A stretch of DNA of 64,000 nt from Telluria beijingensis (GCF_030770395.1 NZ_CP132480.1:5394223-5458222), one strand, 5' to 3'; counted from the first letter of the stretch, positions 1 to 8,655 are shown. The notes: a model not told the origin generated them from the sequence alone. Numbers and translations are program-made.

Positions 1-51
1 GACGACGATTTTTACGCTAACTTAACGGCATTACGCCGTGCGCGCGCCGAT

Positions 52-942
52 TCAGTCGTGGCGCCAGGCGGCCGGCAGCGGCGGCAGCGGGATGCGCTCG
101 GTTTCTCCCGGCACCGCCACGAAACGGTCCGCTTCCCAGTCGCGCGCCGCCTGTTCCAGGCGCTCGCGGCTGGTCGACACGAAGTTCCAGAAGATGAAGC
201 GCTTGCCGTCGAGCGGCGCGCCGCCGATCACGACGAAGCGCGCGCCCTCGGCCGAGCTCACCCGCACCGCAGCGCCGGGCTCGAGCATGGCCATCGTGTT
301 GGCGGCGATCGGTTCGCCGTCGACCTCGATCGTGCCGATCGGCGCGTAGAGCGCGGCCTCGTCCGGCAAGTTGTCGAGTTCGATCGCGGCGCCGGCATCG
401 AGATGCACATCCAGGTACAGCGTTTCGGCGAAGGTCGGCACCGGCGAGGTCTGCCCGAGCGCGGTGCCGACCAGCACTCTCACCCTGGCGCCAGGAAGAT
501 CCACTTCGGGAATGCGGTCGGCCGGCGTGTGGCTGAAGGCAGCCGGCGCTTCTTCGTGTTCGCGCGGCAGCGCGGCCCACAATTGCAGGCCATGGGTGCG
601 GCGCGCCTTGTCCAGCAAGTCATCGGGCGTACGCTCGGAATGCACGATGCCGCTGCCTGCCGTCATCCAGTTGATCGCGCCCGGTTCGATGCGCTGCTCG
701 GTGCCCAGGCTGTCGCGGTGCATGATCGCGCCCTCGAACAGGTACGTGACGGTGGCCAGGCCAATGTGCGGGTGCGGCCGCACGTCATGGCGCGACCCGG
801 GCTCGGCCTCGACCGGCCCCATGTGGTCGAAGAACAGGAAGGGGCCGACCGACTGTTTCGCCGCCGCGGGCAGGATGCGGCGCACGGTGAAGCCGCCGCC
901 CAGGTCCTTGTCATGCGATTTGAACAGGTGTGCGATGGTCAT
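52..942 (-). CDS. Pirin family protein
   Basis: A 296-residue bicupin of the pirin family. Family members bind Fe(II) and act as transcription cofactors or quercetinase-like dioxygenases; the substrate here cannot be read. The N-terminal cupin carries the metal-ligand pattern: PHPHIG gives His57 and His59, and IVHSE gives His101 and Glu103. The C-terminal half ends near the usual pirin length. The ATG at 942 was chosen because the pirin N-terminus (MTIAHLFKSHDKDLGGGF) starts there; the open frame continues upstream only as low-quality sequence antiparallel to the neighbouring kinase gene. It is the last gene of the minus-strand group that begins near 8.5 kb, 46 bp after the kinase gene, but may be an independent housekeeping gene. 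Confidence 0.93.
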   Translation of the reverse strand: MTIAHLFKSHDKDLGGGFTVRRILPAAAKQSVGPFLFFDHMGPVEAEPGSRHDVRPHPHIGLATVTYLFEGAIMHRDSLGTEQRIEPGAINWMTAGSGIVHSERTPDDLLDKARRTHGLQLWAALPREHEEAPAAFSHTPADRIPEVDLPGARVRVLVGTALGQTSPVPTFAETLYLDVHLDAGAAIELDNLPDEAALYAPIGTIEVDGEPIAANTMAMLEPGAAVRVSSAEGARFVVIGGAPLDGKRFIFWNFVSTSRERLEQAARDWEADRFVAVPGETERIPLPPLPAAWRHD

Positions 943-988
943 TGCTGGGTCCTGGATGGAATGACAATGCTCGACTTTACACCGAATC

Positions 989-3247
989 TCAGAGTTCGCG
1001 TACCACCCTGAAGCCCACGATATCGTTCGACAGCACGGCCGAGAAACCGTTGCGCAGCGCGGAACGCAGGTAGCGCGGGTTGTACAGCCAGGAGCCGCCG
1101 CGCAGGATGCGCCGCACCTGGTCGCCGCCCGTCTCCCAGGCGCTGCCATCCAGCGGCGCGCCCTCGTAGTTGTCGTGCACCACGTCCTGCACCCACTCCC
1201 AGACGTTGCCGTGCATATCGTGCAGGCCCCATGCATTGGGCGGGAAAAAGCCGGCCGGCGTGGTGCCGTGGCGGAAGTCGCCGCGCGGTCCGCCGTTATA
1301 GGTGAAGCTGCCGTCGAAATTGGCTTGCGTGGTCGAGATGGTGTCGCCGACGTTGAACGCGGTCTTGCTGCCGGCGCGGCAGGCGTATTCCCACTCGGCC
1401 TCGCTCGGCAGGCGATAGCGCTTGCCGGTGGCGGCGCTCAGCCATGCCACGTACTGCAGGGCATCGAACCAGCTGATGCCGACCACCGGATGGGTGTCGT
1501 CCTGCGGGAAGCCGGGCGACTCCCAGTTCACTTCGCCATGCTGCTGCCAGCCGCTGGCCTGTACGAACACGCGCCATTCGCCGACCGTGACCGGATGGCG
1601 GCCCATGGCGAACGGGCGCTCGATGCCGACCCAGTGCTGCGGGGTCTCGCGCGCGATCCAGTTCTTTTGCGAGCCGGCCGCCATCGCGATGCGGCGCTCG
1701 TGGTCGGGCGAACCCATCTCGAAGCGGCCGGCCTGGATCGGGACCAGGGCCGGGCCGCTGCCGCTGCCGTCGATGAACGGGTCGTGCAGGGTGCCGCCGG
1801 CATCGAGGGCGGGCGGCGCCGGCGCCACGGCGGCGGGGGCCGGCGCGGAAGGCTCGGCCGCGCGCGCGGCTTGTGCGGCCAGTTCTTCTTCGCGCGCCTT
1901 CTTCTGCTGCGCCAGGTAGGCCGCCGCGGCCCTGGCCTGGGCAGCCTTGCGCGCGGCTTCTTCCTTGGCCGCCTGGGTCTTCGCGACCTCTTCGTCGCGC
2001 TTGGCCAGCAGTTGCTGGCGCAGCAACTCCTTGCGCGCCAGCCGCGCTTCCTCGGCCGCCGCGCGCTCGCGCCGCTGCTGCTCGCGCAGCTGGATGCGGC
2101 GCTGCTCGTCCAGCCTGGCCTGGACCACCGCGGCGGCGTCGGCTTCCTGCTTGCGGCGCGCCGCCAGTTCGCGCGCTTCTTTCTCCTGCTCGGCGCGGCG
2201 TAGCGACTCCTGCGCGGCCAGCTCCTCGGCCGACGGCCCGGCCGCGGCGCGGATCGCGTCCAGCAGCGCGTGTACGGTGGCCGGCCGCCGCGCCGGGTCG
2301 CGGCCGAAAGCGCCGCGCAGCGCTTCCCACTGGCGCGCGCCCAGCGTTTCGGGCACCGTGCCGCCAGGCTCGCCGGGCAGCACGCCGGTCAACAGCTGGT
2401 GGATCATCACCGCCACCGCATACACGTCCAGCGTCGGTTCCGGCACCACGCCCTCGCTGGACGCTTCCGGCGCGCGGTAGCCGGCCGTGCCCGACGTCGC
2501 CGGTGCGTCGAGCGGCGACATGCCGCCGCTGGCGCGGGCGCGCGCCGCGATGCCGAAGTCGAGCAGTTTCACCTCTCCCCGGCGCGTGACGAAGACGTTG
2601 CCGGGCTTGATGTCGCGGTGGACCAGGCGGTGCTTGTCCCAGGCGTAGTCGAGGGCGTCGGCGACCGGGTCGAGCAGCGCCAGCACGCGGTCCAGGGGCA
2701 AGCGCTGCTCCCTTGCCAGCACGGCGTCGAGGTCTTCGCCCTCCAGGTATTCCATGATCAGGAAGAAGCTGGCCGTGGCTGGATCCTGGGCCCATTCATA
2801 GACCCGCACGATGTGCTCATGCGCCAGGCGCCGCGCGCGGGTGGCTTCCTGGATCAGCAGCTTGGCGTGGCTGGCGGCCTGGGTGAGGTGCGGCGGCAGG
2901 ATCTTGAGCGCGACCTGGGCGCTGTGTCCCAGTTCGGCGTGGGTCGCGAGGTCGGTCGCCTGCCACACCTGGCCCATGCCGCCGTGCGCGATCAGGCGCT
3001 CGAGGCGGTAGCGGCGTGTTTGGGGGCCGATTTCCTGGCCGGCCATCAGGCCGATCTCGGTGCCCGGACGGATCGGTTCCGGCGTGGGGCCAAGCTCGGT
3101 GCCCGGCCCCTGGGCCGCGGTCCGCTCGGCCGGCGTGTAGGCCGCGTCCAGGATCGCGTTCTTGCGCAGGTCGAACTCCTGACGGCTCAATAGCCCGTCT
3201 TCGTGCAGCGCGCGTAGTTCGCGGATCTTGTCGATGGCAGTCTGCAT
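989..3247 (-). CDS. Serine/threonine protein kinase fused to a formylglycine-generating-enzyme-like (FGE-sulfatase) domain
   Basis: About 752 residues. Residues 5-35 look like a SHOCT-type helix pair (IRELRALHEDGLLSRQEF). A Hanks-type kinase domain spans about 78-335: glycine loop AHGGMGQV, VALK lysine near 115, HRDIKPGN catalytic loop near 210-217, DFG near 230. A long charged coiled coil (about 340-465) follows, then a proline/alanine linker and an FGE-sulfatase domain (about 498-752) with FEMGSPD, RLPSEAEWEYACRAG, HGNVWEW and RGGSW. The kinase catalytic residues are present, so it should phosphorylate Ser/Thr. The FGE domain ends GFRVV where catalytic FGE proteins have GFRC, so it is probably a binding module. 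A TTG at 3256 could add three residues; the ATG at 3247 is preferred. The gene follows the SPFH-like gene by 10 bp. Confidence 0.88.
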   Translation of the reverse strand: MQTAIDKIRELRALHEDGLLSRQEFDLRKNAILDAAYTPAERTAAQGPGTELGPTPEPIRPGTEIGLMAGQEIGPQTRRYRLERLIAHGGMGQVWQATDLATHAELGHSAQVALKILPPHLTQAASHAKLLIQEATRARRLAHEHIVRVYEWAQDPATASFFLIMEYLEGEDLDAVLAREQRLPLDRVLALLDPVADALDYAWDKHRLVHRDIKPGNVFVTRRGEVKLLDFGIAARARASGGMSPLDAPATSGTAGYRAPEASSEGVVPEPTLDVYAVAVMIHQLLTGVLPGEPGGTVPETLGARQWEALRGAFGRDPARRPATVHALLDAIRAAAGPSAEELAAQESLRRAEQEKEARELAARRKQEADAAAVVQARLDEQRRIQLREQQRRERAAAEEARLARKELLRQQLLAKRDEEVAKTQAAKEEAARKAAQARAAAAYLAQQKKAREEELAAQAARAAEPSAPAPAAVAPAPPALDAGGTLHDPFIDGSGSGPALVPIQAGRFEMGSPDHERRIAMAAGSQKNWIARETPQHWVGIERPFAMGRHPVTVGEWRVFVQASGWQQHGEVNWESPGFPQDDTHPVVGISWFDALQYVAWLSAATGKRYRLPSEAEWEYACRAGSKTAFNVGDTISTTQANFDGSFTYNGGPRGDFRHGTTPAGFFPPNAWGLHDMHGNVWEWVQDVVHDNYEGAPLDGSAWETGGDQVRRILRGGSWLYNPRYLRSALRNGFSAVLSNDIVGFRVVREL

Positions 3248-3257
3248 TGCTGTCAAA

Positions 3258-5291
3258 TCACGCCGTCAGCGTCGCTCCACACGCGGCGCAGAAGCGGTCG
3301 CCGGGCCTGGCCGGGTGACCGTTGGCGCACAGGCGCACGCCTGCAACACTAGTGGAAAGCGCGGTGGCAAGCGCCGCCTGCGCGTTGAGCGCGGCCTTGT
3401 TGACGTCGTTCTGCATCGCCAGCAGGTCGAGCTGGTGGCGCCGGTCCTTGTCGACCTCGCGCTCGCGGCGCACCTGTTCGTCCGCCACCCGCGCGTCGGC
3501 CAGCGCCAGGTCGATCTTGCCGGCGCCGGCCACCCCGGCCAGTGCCGTCAGCTGGTCGCCGTCCATCGTGGCATGCACGCGCGTTTTGAGGTAGTCGGCC
3601 AGCACGGTGGCGTTCGGCGCCTCGGCCAGCGCCAGCTTCGCGGTATCGTCCATCGCGCCCAGCGCCGCGGCGCGTTCCATCGCCACTTGCGCCAGCGCGA
3701 TCTCGTGGGCCCGGTCGGCCGCGCGTGCGCCTTCGGCGATGCCCGCGCGGCGCTCGTCCGCTTCCAGCGTGACGTCCTGCATGCCGCGCGCGTGCGCGGC
3801 ATCGGCCTCGATCGTGCGCAGCAGTTTTTCGTGCTGGGCCTGGGCATCGGCGCGGCCGGCGCCGCGGCGCACGCTGTCGATGCGCTGGCGCGCCTGTTCG
3901 TCTTCCCATTCAAGCGCCCGTTCGGCGCTGCGCAGGCGCGCCGTGTGTTCGGCCTGGCCGATGTCGCGCAGGCGATCCGATGCTGCCTGCTCGCTTTCGC
4001 GCAGGCGCACCAGCTCGGCGCGCTGGCGGGCGGCGTCCTCGATCTGGCGCGCCTGCTCGATCTTGTTGCGGATCTGCTGCTGCAGCAGTTGCTGCGAGAA
4101 GCGCTGCTGCGCCAGCTGGCGCGCCTGCGTCGCCTCCTGCTGGGCGCTCGCCACCTCGGCGCGCATGCGCACGCCGGCCAGCGCGCGCAGGTGCTGCCAC
4201 TCGGCCGCCTCGTCGGCGCGCTGGGCGTTCTTTTGCCCCATCTCGTGTTCGAGTTCGGCCAGCACCTCGGCGGCGCCATTGGCCAGCGCCTGCTGGCGCG
4301 ACTGGGCTTCGAGGATGCGGCCATACAGCTCGATCTGGCGCGCCCGCACGCCGTGGGCGCGGTCGGCGCCCTGCAGCGACAGCTCGGCGCGCGCGATCGC
4401 GTCATCCTGGCGCAGTTCGGCGCGGCGCAGGCGCAGCCGCCCCTCTTCTTCGCTGCGCTTGATGCGCTGCCACTCCTCTGCGGTGTACAGCTCGTCCAGC
4501 TGGCGGCTGTGGGCCAGCTGCACGTGCTTCTCGTCGGTCGCCAGCCACAGGCTGCCGATGCGGGCGCGGTTGGCGTCGTATTTGTCGTGGCGCAGCTCGA
4601 ACGTCTCGACCGCCGTCACCGCCAGGCCGTAGCCGGCCAGCAGCGTCTTGAGGCCGCCCTGCAGGCGCTGGTCGAGCTGTTCGCGCAGTTCGCCGTTGGC
4701 CGCCAGCTCGCGGATCGAACGCGCGCCGATGAATTCGAGCGCCAGCTGGCGCACCGGATGCGACAGCAGCTCGCGCAATTCCTGGGCGCCGATCGTGCCG
4801 GGCGTGGTCATGAAGTGGCGGGCGAAGGCCGGCACGTTCTCGATCCTGACGCTGACCGTGAAGCGCAGCGCGATGTCGAGGTGTTCGCAAGTGGGAACGT
4901 CGTCGAACGCGAACGGCACCGCCAGGGCGCCGGTGCGGGTGACCAGGATTTCGGCGTGCTGGTCGCGCAGCAGGTGGTTCAGACGGGTGAAGAAACCCTC
5001 GATCTCGTACTCGCCCTGCGGCACCTCGGTGGCCTTGTCGCCCTGCAGGATGAAGCCGCGCGCCGTGGCCGGCACGCGCAGGGTCTTGACGAACAGGCCG
5101 GACAGTTCGCGCACGCCGAAGAACACGGCCAGTTCGTCCGGCCCCGGCACCCAGCGGTTCTCGACCAGCACCGGCTTGTTGCGCGGCGCGCCCAGGATCA
5201 TGCCGCAGCCGGCGCAGTAGCGCGCCTCAGGCCCGTTCCTGCACTCGCAGCGCGGGCAGCTGGCGCCCTTCGTTCCGAACATCTGCAACAT
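3258..5291 (-). CDS. SPFH/band-7-like coiled-coil protein with zinc ribbons at both ends
   Basis: A 677-residue protein. The N-terminus has a zinc ribbon (C12-x2-C15, C26-x2-C29). Residues 40-265 read like an SPFH/band-7 domain, including a long beta-rich part followed by 'ELRELLSHPVRQLALEFIG' and 'LLAGYGLAVTAVETFEL'. A very long Glu/Gln/Ala/Arg coiled coil runs from about 270 to 600. The C-terminus has a second ribbon-like knuckle (C655, H659, C668-x2-C671). There is no signal peptide or clear transmembrane segment, so it is probably cytoplasmic or peripheral. The ATG at 5291 has an AACGGAG Shine-Dalgarno about seven bases upstream. Its position directly before the kinase suggests it is a scaffold or substrate of that kinase; that is inference. 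The exact family is not recognised. Confidence 0.75.
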   Translation of the reverse strand: MLQMFGTKGASCPRCECRNGPEARYCAGCGMILGAPRNKPVLVENRWVPGPDELAVFFGVRELSGLFVKTLRVPATARGFILQGDKATEVPQGEYEIEGFFTRLNHLLRDQHAEILVTRTGALAVPFAFDDVPTCEHLDIALRFTVSVRIENVPAFARHFMTTPGTIGAQELRELLSHPVRQLALEFIGARSIRELAANGELREQLDQRLQGGLKTLLAGYGLAVTAVETFELRHDKYDANRARIGSLWLATDEKHVQLAHSRQLDELYTAEEWQRIKRSEEEGRLRLRRAELRQDDAIARAELSLQGADRAHGVRARQIELYGRILEAQSRQQALANGAAEVLAELEHEMGQKNAQRADEAAEWQHLRALAGVRMRAEVASAQQEATQARQLAQQRFSQQLLQQQIRNKIEQARQIEDAARQRAELVRLRESEQAASDRLRDIGQAEHTARLRSAERALEWEDEQARQRIDSVRRGAGRADAQAQHEKLLRTIEADAAHARGMQDVTLEADERRAGIAEGARAADRAHEIALAQVAMERAAALGAMDDTAKLALAEAPNATVLADYLKTRVHATMDGDQLTALAGVAGAGKIDLALADARVADEQVRREREVDKDRRHQLDLLAMQNDVNKAALNAQAALATALSTSVAGVRLCANGHPARPGDRFCAACGATLTA

Positions 5292-5434
5292 ATCCGACTC
5301 CGTTTATCGTGTACTTCGTGTTACTTCCCACTGCGAACCTGCCGTCCAACCCGTGGATTCTAGCAGGGCCATGCCTTCGGCAAGGATCGCTCGCGTGCGC
5401 AGGTGCGATCCGCTCAACCATCCTGTATCCGAAT

Positions 5435-6427
5435 CTAGATGATGCCGATCCGCTCCACGCAGGCCAGGCTGGCACCGCGTTCGCGCAAGCCCTCGCGCAA
5501 GCCCTGCGGCAGGGCGTTTTCCCACTCCTTCGGCAGCAGCACGCGGTCGCCCGGACCCGCCTCGCGCGCGATCAGCGCGCATTTCGGCGCCAGCGCCTCG
5601 ACCGTCTCGACCCGTCCCGCATGCCAGGCGCTGGAAGCGCCGGTGGCGATCACCCGCCCGCGAGGCGCGAACTCGCGACCGCGCGCCATGCGGTCGGCCA
5701 TCACCAGCGCCACTTCATACGAATTGCCCGCAAAACGCGGCTCGCCGAAGCGCACCGTGGTGCGCCACTGGCCCTGGCCGCGGCCATCGAAATGGCGGGC
5801 GCCGGCCAGCACCGCCGCCACCTGCGCCTGGCGCACCGCATCCACGTCCGGCACGCTAACCGGATCGTCCTCTAGCTGGCCGGCCCTGGCCAGCGGCCGC
5901 ACGCTGACTTCCACCCAACCCAGTCCATCGTACTCGCCGCCGCTATGCATCGGGAACCAGGCGCGCGCGCTCGAGATCCCGGCGCCAGGGTCGGGCAGCC
6001 CGTTCAGCGCGCCCAGGTGGGCCAGGGCGTCGGCGCCGCCCAGCAGCACGCCGTCCGGCGCGCCGGCCAGCTGGCGGCCATCGATCCGGCCCAGGTGCCA
6101 GGCATCCGACCAGCCATTGGCCACCACCTCGCGCTGCGGGGCGAACACGCCGCGCACGATGCGGTCGGCCAGCACCGCCGCCAGTTCCCAGTCGCGCGCG
6201 CCGTCGCCGGGCGCCCGGTCCAGGCTTAGCACCACCTGCTCGCGGCTGTCGAAGCGCGGTTCGGTATGGCGCGCCAGGCGCACCACCTGCTGCATGCGCT
6301 CGGCCGCCACCGGATCGCCCGGCACGCTGCACTTGACGTCGGCGCGGCCGGCGCGCGGGCGGCGCGTGGCGGTGATCGTCAGCAGGCTGCCGTCGAGCGC
6401 GATGCTGCGGCACTGGATCGTGCTCAT
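5435..6427 (-). CDS. Protein with two Lon-S16-like halves (function unknown)
   Basis: A 330-residue protein, not recognised as a named family. It contains an internal duplication: residues 87-117 (ADRIVRGVFAPQ...AWHLGRID) and 244-274 (ADRMARGREFAP...AWHAGRVE) match closely. The second copy, from GNSYEVAL (234-241) through VIATG (259-263) to GDRVLLP (293-299), follows the order of motifs in the Lon protease S16 domain (GPSAG..., MTGE..., GG-K..., LIP). The serine position is kept (Ser236), but the expected catalytic lysine is not obvious, and the first copy has Trp at the serine position. A degenerate, non-proteolytic S16 fold is therefore possible. Its ATG overlaps the stop of the upstream gene by four bases (ATGA), so the two are translationally coupled. 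Confidence 0.7.
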   Translation of the reverse strand: MSTIQCRSIALDGSLLTITATRRPRAGRADVKCSVPGDPVAAERMQQVVRLARHTEPRFDSREQVVLSLDRAPGDGARDWELAAVLADRIVRGVFAPQREVVANGWSDAWHLGRIDGRQLAGAPDGVLLGGADALAHLGALNGLPDPGAGISSARAWFPMHSGGEYDGLGWVEVSVRPLARAGQLEDDPVSVPDVDAVRQAQVAAVLAGARHFDGRGQGQWRTTVRFGEPRFAGNSYEVALVMADRMARGREFAPRGRVIATGASSAWHAGRVETVEALAPKCALIAREAGPGDRVLLPKEWENALPQGLREGLRERGASLACVERIGII

Positions 6428-7551
6428 GCCTCCTCCAGCTCCGCATCTTGCTCGGCATCGCGGGCCGACACGGCGCGGCGCGCGCCGGCCTCGGTCTCGA
6501 GATTGGCCACGATGCGATCGGCCTCGTCGAACAGCGTGTCGAGCGGGCCCTCGCCGGCCACCTTCAGGCGCGCCAGCAGCGCCCAGGCTTCGTCCAGCGC
6601 GGCTGCGGCGCGGCGGCTGTGGCGCGCGCGCCGCAGCTGTTCATCCTGCGCCAGCGGCTGGCCGGGCGCGGCCAGTTCGAGTGCCGGCATGGTGCCGACC
6701 GCCAGGCTGACCAGGTCGAGCCGGCGCAGCAATTCCTGGTGCTGGCGGAAGCGTCCCTGGTCGGCCGGCATCACCGCCATGCGCACCGCGCACATCAGGC
6801 AGGGCAGCTCGAGGAACAGGCGGCGCAGCGCGCGCGCGTCCTCGCAGGCCGGCACGAAGGCTTCCGGCGGCGGCGCCGCGACGGCGGCCTGCTCGCGCGA
6901 GGCCGGCGGCGGCTTGATGGCGTCGAGCCGGGCCGCCAGGCGCGCGTCCAGCATGGCGGCGTAGTCGTTGGCGGCGCCCAGGTCGACCGGCACGCAATCG
7001 TCGACCGTCACGCCGAAACGCGTGTACATCAGCTGGTTGAAACCGGTGCGGAAGGCATTCCACTCGTCCAGCGTCGTGCACGGCGGCAGTTCGAGGTTGC
7101 CCTGGGCCAGCTCGCGCTGCAGCGCGGTCTGCGCCAGTTCAATGAAACCGGCCAGTTCGACGCTGCAACCGGCCTCGCTGGCCAGGAACAGGTCGAAGCG
7201 CTGGTGGGTGGCGCGCGGGTCGCTGGCGTCGATCGCGAAATGCACCCGCAGGCCGATCTCGGGCGCGCAGGCGAAGGGCAGCAGCTCGCAGGTATAGGGG
7301 CCGGGATGGACGCACCAGGCGGTTTCGCCGTCGATGGCGGCGATGCGGCTGCCGGCTGCTTGGCGCCGGCTGCGCCCACCGCGGTCGACCAGCACGGCGG
7401 CGCACGGCGCGGGCACCGTGAGGCCATTCGGCGCCGGCAGCGCGATCGCCACGCTGCCCAGCCGGGTGGCGTCGAACTCGGGCTGGCGCAGCGGGCGCAG
7501 TGGGCGCCTGAGCGTGCTCTCCAGTGTGCTCTTGATCAGCGAACCTAGCAT
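6424..7551 (-). CDS. Hypothetical protein of the kinase/SPFH locus
   Basis: About 375 residues with no recognisable family. It is soluble (no signal peptide or membrane segment) and is mixed alpha/beta in its first 170 residues, with scattered Cys and aromatic residues (AAWCVHPGPYTCELLPFAC). From about 200 it becomes helical, Ala/Arg/Glu-rich. Two ATG codons lie in tandem (7554 and 7551); the AAGGA at the proper distance favours the second. The stop overlaps the next start in an ATGA. It is encoded only in the company of the SPFH-like, Lon-like and kinase genes here, so it is likely a component of the same system. Nothing more specific can be supported. Confidence 0.68.
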   Translation of the reverse strand: MLGSLIKSTLESTLRRPLRPLRQPEFDATRLGSVAIALPAPNGLTVPAPCAAVLVDRGGRSRRQAAGSRIAAIDGETAWCVHPGPYTCELLPFACAPEIGLRVHFAIDASDPRATHQRFDLFLASEAGCSVELAGFIELAQTALQRELAQGNLELPPCTTLDEWNAFRTGFNQLMYTRFGVTVDDCVPVDLGAANDYAAMLDARLAARLDAIKPPPASREQAAVAAPPPEAFVPACEDARALRRLFLELPCLMCAVRMAVMPADQGRFRQHQELLRRLDLVSLAVGTMPALELAAPGQPLAQDEQLRRARHSRRAAAALDEAWALLARLKVAGEGPLDTLFDEADRIVANLETEAGARRAVSARDAEQDAELEEA

Positions 7552-7581
7552 CATCGTCCTTCCGGGTATGTCGGAACTGCT

Positions 7582-8523
7582 CTATGTAATGGGGGTCGCC
7601 CGAGGGATGACCTCGAAGCGCGCCCCATGCTGCTGAAAATGCGCCGCCGGAGAATCCGCGAACGGCCACGGGCCTTCGCATTCGCCGTCGGCATCGAGAC
7701 TGCCTTCCAATACCAGACCGCCGCGGCCATCGCGCACCTGAATTGCGGGCCGCGCGGCCAATACCCCGGCGGCGCCCGCCGCCTCGGGGTCGAGCTGGAC
7801 GATCACCGCCAGCGCGCCTCCGGCATCGACGAAGTGCAGGCGCCACATGCCGTCGTCGGTGCGCAGCATCTCCAGGCCGGCGCCGCTGTCGGCGGCGCGC
7901 AGCAGGCCGCGGCTGCCGCGCCAGGCCGCCGGCCGCGCCGCGCGCGCGCAGGCGACCAGCAGGCACTCGTGGTCGCGGCCGATGCCGCGATGGCTGGCCA
8001 TGCCGCCGCGGTGTCGGGGTGGGCGGTTCAGTCTGCGCAACCCTTTCTGGGATTCCAGCATATATGTTTCGTCCGCCTCGACCATGCCGCCCAGGCGCGC
8101 TGGACGGTCACACGTAAAACCGGCCACCATGCGATGGCGCCAGCGAAAGCTCGTGGTACGGTGCACCTGGACCGCCTCGGCGCTGGCGCGCACGATCTGC
8201 GATTCGAGCAGGCATTGCAGATAGGCGGGCCAGCATTCCTTCTTGCGCAGGTGCGCGAGTTTGGTGCCGCTCAATGCGTTGTAACTGCGACCGCAAGCGA
8301 GGCAGCGCCAACGCTGCAGGCCGCTGGCGTGTCCGCAGCGGTGCGAGCGCGCCCCGCCGCAGCGGGGACAGCGCTTTCCGACGGCGGCCTGTTCGATCAG
8401 CGCGATACAAGTGGCCCCATCCTCGTTCGTGGCGAGCCAGGCGCGTAGTTGCCCAAGTTCTTCCTGCCCCAGTGCCAGGCCGCTTAAGGCTGCAAGCAAT
8501 GTTCCAAAGTCCAGGCCATCCAT
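7582..8523 (-). CDS. Chimeric ORF: IS1595-type transposase N-terminus fused in frame to an unrelated C-terminal domain
   Basis: 313 residues. Residues 1 to about 195 follow IS1595/ISXO2 (ISPna2-type) transposases: a zinc ribbon (CPRCGG...C-x2-CGRSYNALSGT), 'HRTTSFRWRHR', and the first catalytic Asp in EADETYMLES, then a basic stretch ending CLLVACAR. Transposases continue there with the second Asp (VSDGN...) and a catalytic Glu; both are missing. Instead about 115 residues (AARPAAWRG... to ...EVIPRATPIT) of unrelated, beta-rich sequence follow to the stop. The element therefore cannot transpose. The most likely history is insertion or deletion that replaced the start of an operon gene by a transposase start. 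Deliberate domestication is the alternative. It lies 28-31 bp upstream of the next gene of the kinase/SPFH group. Confidence 0.65.
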   Translation of the reverse strand: MDGLDFGTLLAALSGLALGQEELGQLRAWLATNEDGATCIALIEQAAVGKRCPRCGGARSHRCGHASGLQRWRCLACGRSYNALSGTKLAHLRKKECWPAYLQCLLESQIVRASAEAVQVHRTTSFRWRHRMVAGFTCDRPARLGGMVEADETYMLESQKGLRRLNRPPRHRGGMASHRGIGRDHECLLVACARAARPAAWRGSRGLLRAADSGAGLEMLRTDDGMWRLHFVDAGGALAVIVQLDPEAAGAAGVLAARPAIQVRDGRGGLVLEGSLDADGECEGPWPFADSPAAHFQQHGARFEVIPRATPIT

Positions 8524-8609
8524 GGCCGCCTCTTCCGGAGAACTCGACAGTAGCTAAGACCGGGCTGGACATGAAAGGTTCGCAGAAATAACGCGAACAG
8601 CGCCAACGA

Positions 8610-8637
8610 AAAACGGCGGCCCGCGGGCCGCCGTTTT
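8610..8637 (-). terminator. Rho-independent terminator of the POT transporter gene
   Basis: A perfect palindrome with 14-base half-sites (AAAACGGCGGCCCG and its complement) ends in T4 on the minus strand. It begins 18 bases after the transporter stop. Because the palindrome is symmetrical and has an A4/T4 tract at each side, it may also stop transcription from the other direction. Confidence 0.85.
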
Positions 8638-8655
8638 CATTGATACGGGACGCTA

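Noticed and set aside
25..39. Small hairpin ACGGC-attac-GCCGT downstream of the pirin gene
   Set aside because: Only five-base arms and no T-run directly after it on the minus strand; not a convincing terminator.
3228..5363. 711-codon plus-strand ORF opposite the SPFH-like gene
   Set aside because: Low-complexity, Arg/Gln/His/Ala-rich product typical of the antisense frame of a high-GC gene; no domain, and the minus-strand gene has clear motifs and a Shine-Dalgarno.
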